Shown one piece after another: positions 51,288 to 61,514 of a DNA stretch of 64,000 bases. Position 1 is the first letter of the stretch. Every line of letters starts with the position of its first letter. The notes below the pieces were generated by a model. It was not told the DNA's origin. It did no database searches and saw only the letters and a program-made list of their open reading frames with translations. The position numbers and the translations under genes are program-made. The stretch comes from Collinsella sp. GTDB taxonomy: Bacteria; Actinomycetota; Coriobacteriia; Coriobacteriales; Coriobacteriaceae. The DNA lies in the NCBI GenBank assembly GCA_019414565.1, contig DXLU01000007.1, positions 66,552-130,551 on the forward strand, in the 5' to 3' direction.

Positions 51288-51971
51288 CTACTCGGCCCAC
51301 AATCCGTTAACTCTTGGATCATTTAAATCGACCCTCCCTGCCATCAAATCCCTAATGTCGACACCCTCGGTGTCAAATCCGTTTATCGTATCCAGATACT
51401 TACGTCGAGCATTCTGTTCTCGCTCAAATCGTTTGGGATAAAACTCAGCTCCCGAGGCCTGCTTCCAATCGCGGAACCTGATCGCCGAGAACGCGCGCTC
51501 ACTCATAAGAGCGTATTGGATGCCCAAATCGCCCAAACGCATAATGAGTTGCAGTTGCCTGAGCGAGATCATGCCGTTAACGAACTGTCTTGCAAACGAA
51601 AAGTAGGAATCGTCGGCGCGATAGCCTCGAATAACGTCATAGGGAGAAATATCAATCAGGCAGTTATCCAGCAGATAACGAAGCCCCTCGCGTGCTACTG
51701 GCGTCGAGACATTAAACTCCCGGTTGTCGGCCAAAATCGCAAGCCAATTAAGAATTGAAAACTCCCCGGACTCCAAATCCAAGACCGCGAGACCATCCAT
51801 ATCGAGCTCATATCGATTCGCGATACCATCGGACTCGGTCCGGCATGCCCATTCCATCGCCATTTCCTCATGTGGCGTGCAATAAAACCCACGTCCATAG
51901 TCGTTGAACTGCTTACATCTATCCAGCGACGGATGCTCGACAACAACCTCCGACCCGTGCCAAAGCTCCAT
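51288..51971 (-). CDS. DUF3990 protein (ADP-ribosyltransferase-like, probable toxin)
   Basis: 227 residues, AGGAGG five nt upstream. The opening LWHGSEVVVEHPSLDRCKQF, then NDYGRGFYCTPHEEMAMEWA, is the DUF3990 signature, with HGS and GxGFYxT motifs reminiscent of the NAD-binding site of ADP-ribosyltransferase folds. The rest is helical without membrane segments. In other genomes DUF3990 genes often sit beside small HTH or DUF3791 genes in pairs that look like toxin-antitoxin modules. Activity is inferred only from fold resemblance. Confidence 0.8.
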   Translation of the reverse strand: MELWHGSEVVVEHPSLDRCKQFNDYGRGFYCTPHEEMAMEWACRTESDGIANRYELDMDGLAVLDLESGEFSILNWLAILADNREFNVSTPVAREGLRYLLDNCLIDISPYDVIRGYRADDSYFSFARQFVNGMISLRQLQLIMRLGDLGIQYALMSERAFSAIRFRDWKQASGAEFYPKRFEREQNARRKYLDTINGFDTEGVDIRDLMAGRVDLNDPRVNGLWAE

Positions 51972-52065
51972 ATCGACCTCCTAAAAAATATCACCCCAGT
52001 GGCAGTTTACCAATAACTATCGCTGGGGTGATATAGATGAGAGCTTTTGAGGGGATGCTGCCCGA

Positions 52066-52656
52066 TTAGAGGCAGGCCTCGGCGATGCGCTTTTTGAGTT
52101 CGTCGATGCCGGTGCCGGTCTGGGAGCTCGTGATGATTACATTCTCGGCCGGGACGTTGAGCTGCTTTTTGATGGCTGCTGCCTGGCGGGCCTGCTGGGT
52201 GCGGCTGAGCTTGTCGGCTTTGGTGAGGCAGACGATAAAGTTGAACTCGTTGCCCTGTAGGTAGTCAATCATGTCGTGGTCGAGCTTGCTGGGGTCGTGA
52301 CGAATGTCCACCAGCGAGACGACCAAGTTAAAGCTGCGCTCGGAGTCGAAGAAGTCGCCGATGAGCTCGGCCCAACGGTCGCGCTCGGCCTTGGAGCGAC
52401 GGGCGAAACCGTAACCCGGCAGGTCCACGAAATGCACGTCGTCGGCCTCAAAGAAGTTGATGTTGCTCGTCTTGCCCGGCGTGCTGGAAACCTTGACCAG
52501 GTTCTTGCGGCCAAAGAGCTTGTTCATAATCGACGACTTGCCCACGTTGGAGCGGCCGACAAAGCTCACCTCGGGGCAGGTGGACTCGGGAATCTGCGAA
52601 ACCTTGCCGTAGCTGGCGACGAACTTGGCAAGCTGGTAGTTAATGGAATCGGCCAT
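52066..52656 (-). CDS. engB: Ribosome biogenesis GTP-binding protein EngB/YsxC
   Basis: 196 residues from ATG 52656 (AAGGAG five nt upstream). A small GTPase needed for late assembly of the large ribosomal subunit. G1 GRSNVGKSS, G2 TPGKTSNINFF, G3 DLPGYGFA, G4 LTKADK, G5 TSSQTG are all in place, with the conserved YGFARRSK switch. Standard length. It is the last gene of a minus-strand run after mtnN (38 nt gap). Confidence 0.95.
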   Translation of the reverse strand: MADSINYQLAKFVASYGKVSQIPESTCPEVSFVGRSNVGKSSIMNKLFGRKNLVKVSSTPGKTSNINFFEADDVHFVDLPGYGFARRSKAERDRWAELIGDFFDSERSFNLVVSLVDIRHDPSKLDHDMIDYLQGNEFNFIVCLTKADKLSRTQQARQAAAIKKQLNVPAENVIITSSQTGTGIDELKKRIAEACL

Positions 52657-52694
52657 GGACACTCCTTGGTCGTAGGTTCTTACAAATAGACGCG

Positions 52695-53435
52695 CTATTG
52701 CGCAGCGGCAATGCGGCGGACGATATCGAGCGTAATGCCACTCGCGGTACGGGCATACTCGAACAGGTCGAACTCACGGTCGCAAATCGCATCGTACGCC
52801 TCGTCACAATTATCGCTGATAGCGCGCAACACCAGGCAATCGACACCATTTTTAGTTGCGACATGGGCAATCGCCGCGCCCTCCATGCCAACACAATCGG
52901 CATGCGTCGCCTCGATAGCGTCGTTGCGCATGGCGGCACCCGTCACAAAACGGTTGCCCGTGGCAATCGTGCCGACCAGGAACTGCTTGGTGCCCTCGTT
53001 CGAAGCGGCTGCATTTGTCGAAGCATTGACAAAGCCACGCTCAGCAAGCACATCGGCAGCAATATCGACCAGCGCAGGCGTCGAGCCAAACTCCTCGAGC
53101 CCCGGTGCAGACTCGGCGATAAGCGCGGTATCGGTATCCAGATAGCGCAGGCGTTTGCCAATGACTACGTCGTCGATATGGAGCTTGGGGTTCAAACCGC
53201 CTGCAATGCCCGAAAACACAACAGCCTGCGGAGCATACTTGCTAATGAGGTGCTGTGTTGCGGCGGCAGCGTTCACGGTACCCATGCCCGCCGTTGTGGC
53301 GACAACTGTCAGTCCGTCGAGCCCGCCGGCCACAACGTTCAAGCCCGCCTCCTGTACCATGCAAACGTTACTCAACTCTTCCTTAATCTGCATGATCTCT
53401 TTTTCGAGCGCACCGATAATCGCGATGGTAGCCAT
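52695..53435 (-). CDS. mtnN: 5'-methylthioadenosine/S-adenosylhomocysteine nucleosidase
   Basis: 246 residues from ATG 53435 (GGGGAA upstream). Splits the glycosidic bond of MTA and SAH, recycling by-products of SAM use. Starts IAIIGALEKEI, with VVFSGIAGGLNP, the Glu-containing CVGMEGAAIAHVA and the catalytic LRAISDNCDE (RxxSD). Length is slightly more than the usual 230. Confidence 0.93.
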   Translation of the reverse strand: MATIAIIGALEKEIMQIKEELSNVCMVQEAGLNVVAGGLDGLTVVATTAGMGTVNAAAATQHLISKYAPQAVVFSGIAGGLNPKLHIDDVVIGKRLRYLDTDTALIAESAPGLEEFGSTPALVDIAADVLAERGFVNASTNAAASNEGTKQFLVGTIATGNRFVTGAAMRNDAIEATHADCVGMEGAAIAHVATKNGVDCLVLRAISDNCDEAYDAICDREFDLFEYARTASGITLDIVRRIAAAQ

Positions 53436-53513
53436 GCCATTCCCCAAACCTATACGAAATACTCAACCACGGTATGGTACCAGCATTTTGTTTGACCTCG
53501 CCAAACGAACACG

Positions 53514-53735
53514 CTAAGCCAGCGTAGCGCGGGTATCATAGAGCGCCTTGGCGATGGCAGTCACAACCTCACTCGAATGGTCGCTCCATGGCATCGATGT
53601 CATGATGCTCATAATGTAGGTGTCGCCGTCAACATCAATGAGGCCAGCATCGCACGTCGCATTGCAACCTGCCTCGCTGATCCAGCCGGCCTTGTTGCGC
53701 ACCAAAGCTTGGTCGTCCGCAATGCCATCGCGCAC
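53514..53735 (-). pseudogene. C-terminal fragment of a class A beta-lactamase-like serine hydrolase
   Basis: 73 residues: DDQALVRNKAGWISEAGCNA, then DAGLIDVDGDTYIMSIMTS, matching the last third of beta-lactamase-related proteins, in which K-(T/A)-G binds the carboxylate (here NKAGW). The Ser-x-x-Lys and SDN-like motifs and the signal peptide are missing. The fragment begins at an inverted repeat (53732-53762), which probably marks the deletion end. There is no ribosome site. Confidence 0.65.
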
Positions 53736-53762
53736 TCATTTATGTCTGTCCCCAATGAGTGC
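53732..53762. repeat. Inverted repeat at the edge of the beta-lactamase-like fragment
   Basis: GCACTCATT (53732-53740) and AATGAGTGC (53754-53762), loop of 13 nt, 24 nt before the end of pflA. May act as the pflA terminator. Confidence 0.5.
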
Positions 53763-53785
53763 CCTTGGGGAGCGAAAATGGCTCG

Positions 53786-54604
53786 CTAGCCGATGGCGTT
53801 TTTGAGTTCCGCACGGCGCTTTTTCATGCCGGCCATGACGGCGTTGCGCAGCTCGGGCATGCGCGCGGTATCCATCTGGGGCACGCCCTCGAGCTTATAG
53901 GGAATACCCAGCTGCTCGTACTTGACGACACCCATCGTGTGATACGGCAGCATTTCCAGGCCCACCACGTTGTGCCATGGAGCGATCAGGCGACCGAGCT
54001 TCTCGCATTCCTCCGCCGTATCGGTGATACCCGGCACCACCACGTGGCGAATAACAACCTTAATCTTGCGACGGGCAAGCTCATCGCCAAACGCCAGGAT
54101 GCGCGCAGGATCGCAACCGGTCAGCTTTTTATGCTCAACCGGATCGGCATGCTTGATGTCGAGCAGCACCATATCGGTCTCGTTGAGAACAGCATCGAAC
54201 TTCTCCGGATGCTTGGGATCAAATGCATAGCCACAGCTGTCTAGGCAGGTGTGTACGCGGCCATCGGGGTTGTTGTGCATTGCACGGAACAGGTCGGCCA
54301 AAAACTCGGGCTGCAGGAGCGGTTCGCCGCCCGAAACGGTAATGCCGCCGCTACGGTAGAACTCATGGTTGCTCTGGAACTCGTCCATGAGATGCTCGAC
54401 GGTCACCATCGTGCCGCCGTTAACAGACCAGGTATCGGGATTGTGACAATACGCACAACGCATGGGGCAACCCTGAACAAACACTACAAAGCGGATGCCG
54501 GGACCGTCGACCGTTCCCATCGTCTCGATCGAATGCACGCGACCCAGGGCATACGCAGAGTCCTCGGGATGAGCATCCACACCCTCAAGCGTCATCTCAG
54601 CCAT
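53786..54604 (-). CDS. pflA: Pyruvate formate-lyase activating enzyme
   Basis: 272 residues. Radical SAM enzyme that abstracts hydrogen from the glycine of PFL. N-terminal VHSIETMGTVDGPGIRFVVF (about 23-42), iron-sulfur motif CPMRCAYCHNPDTW, and GGITVSGGEPLLQPEF are canonical. A 20-residue leader precedes the core. It lies downstream of degV and close to the split pfl genes, so its target glycine is on the separate 83-residue subunit. Confidence 0.95.
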   Translation of the reverse strand: MAEMTLEGVDAHPEDSAYALGRVHSIETMGTVDGPGIRFVVFVQGCPMRCAYCHNPDTWSVNGGTMVTVEHLMDEFQSNHEFYRSGGITVSGGEPLLQPEFLADLFRAMHNNPDGRVHTCLDSCGYAFDPKHPEKFDAVLNETDMVLLDIKHADPVEHKKLTGCDPARILAFGDELARRKIKVVIRHVVVPGITDTAEECEKLGRLIAPWHNVVGLEMLPYHTMGVVKYEQLGIPYKLEGVPQMDTARMPELRNAVMAGMKKRRAELKNAIG

Positions 54605-54727
54605 TCCCGCAACCTTGCCTCTCTTTGGTTTTTGTCAATTAAAATGCCAGAGCCATTCTAGCCCATACGCCTGATGGCGAAACGGTTTAGCGGTCAATTT
54701 GATCGTCCTATTTGACTCCACGCAAAA

Positions 54728-54760
54728 GCGGCGGGAAGGTTGTCACAACCCGCTCGCCGC
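54728..54760 (-). terminator. Hairpin after degV
   Basis: GCGGCG...CGCCGC outer pair (54728-54733, 54755-54760) and GGTTGT-C-ACAACC inside. It separates degV from pflA. Confidence 0.65.
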
Positions 54761-54791
54761 CGAAGCAATAGAAATCGATAGACGCCAGGCC

Positions 54792-55646
54792 CTACGCCTT
54801 AAGCGTAAGCACCGCGCCAAAGGCGGTCGGGCCGCAGTGGCTCGAGATGACGCCGCCGACCTGAGTCCAGGTAACGTCCTTAAAGCCCAGGTCGTGCGCA
54901 TAGACTTCCATATCGTCGCGCAGCTCCTCGGAAAGGCCCACTGAATACGCCAAACCAATGTGCGAGTAATCAATATCGCCCTTCGCAACCATGTGGTCAA
55001 TAAAGGCACGGGCACATTTGAGCATAGAGCCGCGGAGCTTCTTGGTCGCCACGAATTTGCCACCCGTTACCTCAATGCAGGGCTTAATCTTGAGCAGATG
55101 GGCGCCAAGAAACGCGACGTTGGACAAGCGACCACACGCCTTAAGGAAGGCAAGGTCCGTAGGAACAAAGCCCAGCAGCACGCGGTCCATCACCGAATTG
55201 GTAAAGGCGAAAATCTCGTCGACGGTGGCGTCCGGATGGGCTTCGATATACTTGGCGGTCTCAACGGCGACAAGCGACTGGCCCACCGACACAAAGCGCG
55301 TATCCATGGAGAAGACGTAATCGCGGCCCTTTGCCGCAATCTTCGACGACTGATGCGAGCAGGTCGTAACCTCGGAATACGCAAGATGCAAAATGGTCGC
55401 ATCGGGCCGCTCGGCGTGGATGCGGTCGTACACATGCGCAAAATCCGCCGGCGAGCAACCGCTGGTCTTGGGCATCACACCAAACTCGTTGCAGCGCGAG
55501 TAAATCTCAAGCGGGTCGATCGATCCGTCTTCGACGGTCTCGTCACCAATCGTGACATGCATGGGCACGCGCACGATGCCATAGCGCTCGCAGAGCTCCG
55601 GCGTCACATCCGAACCAGACTCAACCACGATTACGTACTTGCCCAT
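54792..55646 (-). CDS. DegV family fatty-acid-binding protein
   Basis: 284 residues from ATG 55646, where the DegV fold begins (VIVVESGSDVTPELCERYGI, part); the longer in-frame version adds an unconserved leader. Family members bind a fatty acid and, as FakB, present it to the kinase FakA for phospholipid synthesis. Seen: KTSGCSPADFAHVYD (the T/S-S-x-P lipid-carboxylate motif), SMDTRFVSVGQSL, and GRLSNVAFLGAHLLKIKP. No fakA is nearby. A 20-bp-spaced direct repeat lies in its upstream region. Confidence 0.85.
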   Translation of the reverse strand: MGKYVIVVESGSDVTPELCERYGIVRVPMHVTIGDETVEDGSIDPLEIYSRCNEFGVMPKTSGCSPADFAHVYDRIHAERPDATILHLAYSEVTTCSHQSSKIAAKGRDYVFSMDTRFVSVGQSLVAVETAKYIEAHPDATVDEIFAFTNSVMDRVLLGFVPTDLAFLKACGRLSNVAFLGAHLLKIKPCIEVTGGKFVATKKLRGSMLKCARAFIDHMVAKGDIDYSHIGLAYSVGLSEELRDDMEVYAHDLGFKDVTWTQVGGVISSHCGPTAFGAVLTLKA

Positions 55647-55932
55647 TATCATCACAACCCATCTCGACGTTGGCTTTTGAATATGTAACGCACGTCCGCC
55701 GTCCTGCTGCAGAACGGCCTCCAAGCGCCAAAGAGACGCCGCCCCTTGCACACAACAAAGGACAGCGTCTCCCTGGAAAACTCCGTGCTTATCTGAGATT
55801 CTACACGGTTTATTAAGGAGTGTTACTTATTCCGCAAACGGTAGCTATACGCGATAAACGGTAGCAAGCAAGAATCCAGAACGCTCAACCCATTAGGAGA
55901 GTTCCGCCTAAAGGGTAACTACACAGGACCCC
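55647..55932. promoter_or_regulatory. Upstream region of degV with spaced direct repeats
   Basis: AAACGGTAGC occurs at 55836-55845 and 55856-55865, 20 nt apart (two helical turns). A related AACGGTAG sits inverted at 58756-58765 in the pfl upstream region. Candidate activator or repressor sites. No gene seen. Confidence 0.45.
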
Positions 55933-56061
55933 GCCGGGGCTGTTTGGGCTACCTCCCAAAATATTCCGCAGGACGCAAGAAGCCCTCGCCGCACGAAGTG
56001 CGCAGCGAGGGCTTCTTGCATGTCCGAGGACGTTTTGGGAGGTAGCCCAAACAGCCCCGGC
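55933..56061 (+). repeat. Nested covarying hairpin element downstream of the PFL glycyl-radical subunit gene
   Basis: Outer arms of 29 nt (55933-55961, 56033-56061) and inner arms GCAAGAAGCCCTCGC / GCGAGGGCTTCTTGC (55975-55989, 56005-56019) are perfect. Non-helical parts are AAAATATTCCGCAGGAC and ATGTCCGAGGACGTTTT, tip CGCAC-GAA-GTGCG-CA. Within these, GGAC pairs with GTCC where the 48833 element has GATC/GATC, a compensatory change. It starts 24 nt after the stop of the 83-residue subunit gene. Confidence 0.92.
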
Positions 56062-56084
56062 GATCCTGCGGGAGTTAAATCCCT

Positions 56085-56336
56085 TTAGAACTTGTTGTGG
56101 AAGGTACGCGAAATGACCTCGTCCTGCTGCTCCTTGGTGAGCGTGTGGAAGTTCACGGCGTAGCCGGAAACGCGAATGGTCAGCTGCGGGTACTTCTCGG
56201 GGTGAGCCTGAGCGTCGAGCAGCGTCTCACGGTTGAAGACGTTGATGTTCAGGTGGTGGCCACCCTTCTCGGCGTAAGCGTCGAGCATGTGGACCAGGTT
56301 ATCGGCCTGAGTCTCGGAAACTTCAGAAACCTTCAT
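56085..56336 (-). CDS. grcA: Separate glycyl-radical subunit of pyruvate formate-lyase (GrcA-like)
   Basis: 83 residues, AAGGAG seven nt upstream. It equals the last part of [23 protein letters not shown] (about 28-47), then the radical glycine in [11 protein letters not shown]. In E. coli a similar free protein (GrcA/YfiD) repairs damaged PFL, but here the main PFL chain lacks this region, so the small protein is probably an obligatory subunit. 683 + 83 residues equals the length of a normal PFL (about 760). It lies 85 nt after the core gene with a hairpin between. Confidence 0.9.
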   Translation of the reverse strand: MKVSEVSETQADNLVHMLDAYAEKGGHHLNINVFNRETLLDAQAHPEKYPQLTIRVSGYAVNFHTLTKEQQDEVISRTFHNKF

Positions 56337-56359
56337 AATGTGTCTCCTTCGATTGATAG

Positions 56360-56379
56360 GCGCCGGCCGAAACCGGCGC
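56360..56379 (-). terminator. Hairpin between PFL core and glycyl-radical genes
   Basis: GCGCCGG-CCGAAA-CCGGCGC, a 7-bp GC stem. No T-run on the minus strand, so it may stabilise mRNA ends or only reduce read-through into the small gene. Confidence 0.55.
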
Positions 56380-56421
56380 GCTAATCAGTAATCGTTATTG
56401 TTAGTATAGCACTAACAATAG

Positions 56422-58473
<2,052 letters not shown>

Positions 58474-58868
58474 TGTGTAACCACGCTCCTAGTTACGTGT
58501 AATGCGGCGCTCTCTCACACCGCTGCTTATTGAATTCTTGAATTATCGGCTTGCACTACCGGCTTCTTCCGTTCTTCACCACACATTGGTACAGGGAAAA
58601 ACGTTTGTCCACCTTGGAACTGCAACCCAAAACCCAAGATTTCACCCGTTTGAGAAGGATAACATAGCCACCCCCTTCATCAGGGCTGTTATATGTTTCT
58701 TTTTTTATACCATTAGGGCGTTTTTAACAAATCCGCAGGAAATGCGAGCGCGAGCAACTACCGTTCACCGATTTGTTTGGTATATTTCCTTGCCTTTGTA
58801 CGACGTTCACTCTAGCTGTTATGCCAGTTTTAGCAGGGTAAAGTGCCCCAGAGACCCCGCAGAAACTG
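58474..58868. promoter_or_regulatory. Upstream region of pflB, no gene seen
   Basis: About 400 nt of relatively AT-rich DNA. On the minus strand there is TTTGTTA followed after about 16 nt by TATAAA (near 58690-58735), a weak promoter candidate. AACGGTAG-type motif at 58756-58765 (inverted) resembles the repeats upstream of degV. A long leader is likely. Confidence 0.4.
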
Positions 58869-58904
58869 CAGGGCGGCCACGGGATTTCCCCCGGGACCGC
58901 CCTG
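58869..58904 (-). terminator. Terminator of the 2-keto-3-deoxygluconate permease gene
   Basis: CAGGGCGG (58869-58876) and CCGCCCTG (58897-58904) with inner CGGG/CCCG pairs, 40 nt past the stop. Confidence 0.7.
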
Positions 58905-58943
58905 TGGCATGGTTAGTTATTTAGCTTTGATTGCCGCTTGGCA

Positions 58944-59957
58944 TTAGGCGGCTGCGGCGGCCTTGTCGGTCGTTGCCTTGCTGTGGCCCTGGCCCTCAAA
59001 ATGCTTGTAGCACCAGCTGGTGACCAGCGGGGTCAAAATGGCCGTCACGATAGCACATGCTGCAACCTGCGCCGTAGCCGTCGCGAGCACCGCGCCGCCG
59101 TACATGGCCTCGTTGACGCTTGCCATGGCAGCAGGCGTGGCCACATTGGCTCCGGCGCAGCTCGAAATGGCCGCACCTGCGACACCCGTACCGCCCGTGA
59201 GCTTATCGACCGCGATGACGGGAATTGCAAAGACTACCGAGCAGATCACGCCGAGCAGGATGCCGGGAAGACCACCGTTGATAAGCTGGCCAAAGGTCAT
59301 GGTCGAGCCCATGGCAAAGAAGACGAGCACGATGATGGCGGAAAGTGCCGGTGCCATCATCTTCTTAAAGCTCGGGAAGAGGTTACCCAGAATAATGCCG
59401 ACGACGATCGGCAGGATGGCGCCCACGAGCGACCAACCGATCGGAGCCTGACCGGCAGCGCCGAGCACGATCATCGTGACCGGAGGGCCGACAACCAGCG
59501 TGGTGATTGCGACGGCACCACGCTCGGCCTCATTGCCCATGGTGCCCATCAGACCAGCGTACATAGCGTTGTTGGCGCCGGTGCAAGCGGCCAGCATCAC
59601 CATGGCAGAGATGCCAAACAGGTTGTCGTTGAATACATAAAGGATGAGCAGCGACACGGCAACGACCACGATCTGCTTGACGGCGATGATGATGGCGCCG
59701 CGGGCAGCGGCGGCAGGAGCGCTCTTAAACGAAATCGTCGTACCGACGATGAGCAAAAAAGCGCCAACAAGCGGGCCTGCGCCCTGCTGGGTCATGCCGA
59801 GCGTAAAGCTGCCGAGCGTTTTGAACAGGTCGGGGAACAGCGTGTTGAGCAGGCAGCCCAACAAAAGCGGCACCAAAATATTGGCACCCGGGATGGAGGA
59901 CATCTTAAAGAACGGCTCCTTTGCCGCCGGCGCCTCCACCGCAGTCGATTCACTCAT
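58944..59957 (-). CDS. kdgT: 2-keto-3-deoxygluconate permease
   Basis: 337 residues from ATG 59957 with AAAGGAG six nt upstream; an earlier in-frame start has no ribosome site. About ten hydrophobic segments with the family's Gly/Ala-rich loops (GANILVPLLLGCLLNTLFPD, AACTGANNAMYAGLMGTMG, CAGANVATPAAMASV). KdgT proteins import 2-keto-3-deoxygluconate, a product of hexuronate and pectin breakdown, by proton symport. The SDR gene 108 nt upstream on the same strand fits this pathway. Confidence 0.88.
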   Translation of the reverse strand: MSESTAVEAPAAKEPFFKMSSIPGANILVPLLLGCLLNTLFPDLFKTLGSFTLGMTQQGAGPLVGAFLLIVGTTISFKSAPAAAARGAIIIAVKQIVVVAVSLLILYVFNDNLFGISAMVMLAACTGANNAMYAGLMGTMGNEAERGAVAITTLVVGPPVTMIVLGAAGQAPIGWSLVGAILPIVVGIILGNLFPSFKKMMAPALSAIIVLVFFAMGSTMTFGQLINGGLPGILLGVICSVVFAIPVIAVDKLTGGTGVAGAAISSCAGANVATPAAMASVNEAMYGGAVLATATAQVAACAIVTAILTPLVTSWCYKHFEGQGHSKATTDKAAAAA

Positions 59958-60014
59958 ATATATCTCCTTTGGATGCATGCGAATCGTAGCCGCACGCGCC
60001 TATGTCAGAAAGAA

Positions 60015-60046
60015 GGCGACGGTCCCGAGTCGCAGGAACCGTCGCC
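60015..60046 (-). terminator. Hairpin between SDR and permease genes
   Basis: GGCGACGGT (60015-60023) and ACCGTCGCC (60038-60046). On the minus strand TTCTTTCTGAC follows. It may partly end SDR transcripts before kdgT. Confidence 0.75.
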
Positions 60047-60065
60047 GAATAATCGTCGTGGGGTA

Positions 60066-60815
60066 TTACCCGTCCAGGACGATGCCGCCGTCGCAGTCGC
60101 CGATCTCGCCGTTCACGAAGCTGGCGAGGTCGGAAGCGAAGAACAGCACCATCTGCGCAGGCTCGCTGGCCTGGGCGGCGCGGCCCAGAGGAATACCGTT
60201 GATGATGCGCTGAGAGTTCTCGTCAGAGAGAATCGAGGTCATATCGGTAAGGGTAAGTGACGGGCACACGGCGTTGCAGCGGACGCCAAACTTGCCGCCT
60301 TCCTTGGCGACTGCCTTGGTTAGACCGTTAACACCGGCCTTGGAGCTGGCGTAGGCGGCTGTGCCGAGCAGGCCGCCACCGATCTTGCCCGCAACGGAAC
60401 TCACGTTGACGATAGTGCCGGCATGGGCCGCCTTAAAGTGCGGGTACACAGCATTCATCATAGTGAAGGTACCGTTGAGGTTGATGTCGATGGTACGACG
60501 CCACTCGGTGTCATCGATCTCGTCGAACTTCTTGGTGCTGATGACGCCAGCACAGTTGATCAGGATGTTGGTTTGCGGCAGGTCCGTAAAAATCTGCTCG
60601 ACGGTCTCGCGTGCCTTGGGTGCATCGGCGACATCGAGCTGATAGAACTTGTTGCCCTCGCCAAGCTCGACCACAGCGGCCTCGCCCTTGGCAGCGTTCC
60701 TTGCGATGAGCGCGACGTGTCCGCCGCCCGCGACGATGCCCTTGGCGATCTCGAGGCCAATGCCCTGAGTGCCGCCGGTAACGATCGCGGTTTTGCCCGT
60801 GAAGTCAAATGCCAT
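60066..60815 (-). CDS. SDR family NAD(P)-dependent oxidoreductase
   Basis: 249 residues. Cofactor loop TGGTQGIG, NCAGV, and catalytic Ser (VSSVAGK), Tyr and Lys (AAYASSKAG, Tyr-x-x-x-Lys) are intact. Close in form to gluconate 5-dehydrogenase and 2-deoxy-gluconate 3-dehydrogenase (KduD), and its neighbour is a 2-keto-3-deoxygluconate permease, so a sugar-acid substrate such as 2,5-diketo-3-deoxygluconate is likely. That assignment rests on context. Confidence 0.85.
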   Translation of the reverse strand: MAFDFTGKTAIVTGGTQGIGLEIAKGIVAGGGHVALIARNAAKGEAAVVELGEGNKFYQLDVADAPKARETVEQIFTDLPQTNILINCAGVISTKKFDEIDDTEWRRTIDINLNGTFTMMNAVYPHFKAAHAGTIVNVSSVAGKIGGGLLGTAAYASSKAGVNGLTKAVAKEGGKFGVRCNAVCPSLTLTDMTSILSDENSQRIINGIPLGRAAQASEPAQMVLFFASDLASFVNGEIGDCDGGIVLDG

Positions 60816-61030
60816 GACTCCAACCCCCTTGATTCAGGTGTCTCCTTGCGGGAAGTTGGAGCATCGCACGTGGCGATAAATGAGTCCCAGTCGTCATGGT
60901 GGTGACAACCCCTCGCCTAACCGCAGGCATAGTAGTTCTTTGAAACGCTTCAGCAATTGAATTTTTTAACTCTTTATGCGCTCTTTATATTGCCCACTGC
61001 ATGAGGCCCGAATATGCGGGTATCATCTTT

Positions 61031-61067
61031 CACCGAAAATAGTTTCTAGTATTAGGGGTTTTCGGTG
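61031..61067 (+). promoter_or_regulatory. Inverted repeat covering the MarR start codon
   Basis: CACCGAAAA (61031-61039) and TTTTCGGTG (61059-61067). The right arm includes the GTG start (61065-61067) and the ribosome site AGGGG lies in the loop. It may be the MarR operator, or an RNA hairpin limiting translation. Confidence 0.55.
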
Positions 61068-61514
61068 GAAGATACCGATTTCCATGAGCTTGGGCGTCAG
61101 CTCTTAACTGAGTTTGGCAGCATGCATCATCGCATTTCACGCTCTGCGGACAAAGCTCTCGGCGGCGAGATGGCTGTCATGCGCGCCCTCATGCTCGCTG
61201 GCGGTTCGCTCACGCCGAGCGAACTCGCAAATCGCGCCTGGGTCTCGAGTGCCCGCATCGCCAATATCTTACGCACTCTCGAAGCCAAGGGCTGGGTCGA
61301 GCGCGAGCACTCAAAGACCGACCGTCGTCGTGTACACGTCACGATGACCGATAAGGGATTCCAGAATCTCGAAATCAAACGTCGGGAATTCGAGGAGCGC
61401 ACCGCGGCCTTCCTCGAGCAGCTCGGCGAAACAGATACCCAAGAGATGGTGCGCCTTCTAAGGCGTTTCAACGAAATTATCGACCGCAATCAAGAAAGGA
61501 GAGATGCCGAGTGA
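61065..61514 (+). CDS. MarR family transcriptional regulator
   Basis: 149 residues, GTG start behind AGGGG. Winged HTH (about 40-105) with LTPSELANRAWVSSARIANI and the wing KTDRRRVHVTMTDKG. MarR dimers usually repress their own operon and release on binding a ligand. It overlaps the exporter gene by GTGA, so it regulates its own transporter operon in all likelihood. An inverted repeat covers its start. Confidence 0.92.
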   Translation: MEDTDFHELGRQLLTEFGSMHHRISRSADKALGGEMAVMRALMLAGGSLTPSELANRAWVSSARIANILRTLEAKGWVEREHSKTDRRRVHVTMTDKGFQNLEIKRREFEERTAAFLEQLGETDTQEMVRLLRRFNEIIDRNQERRDAE

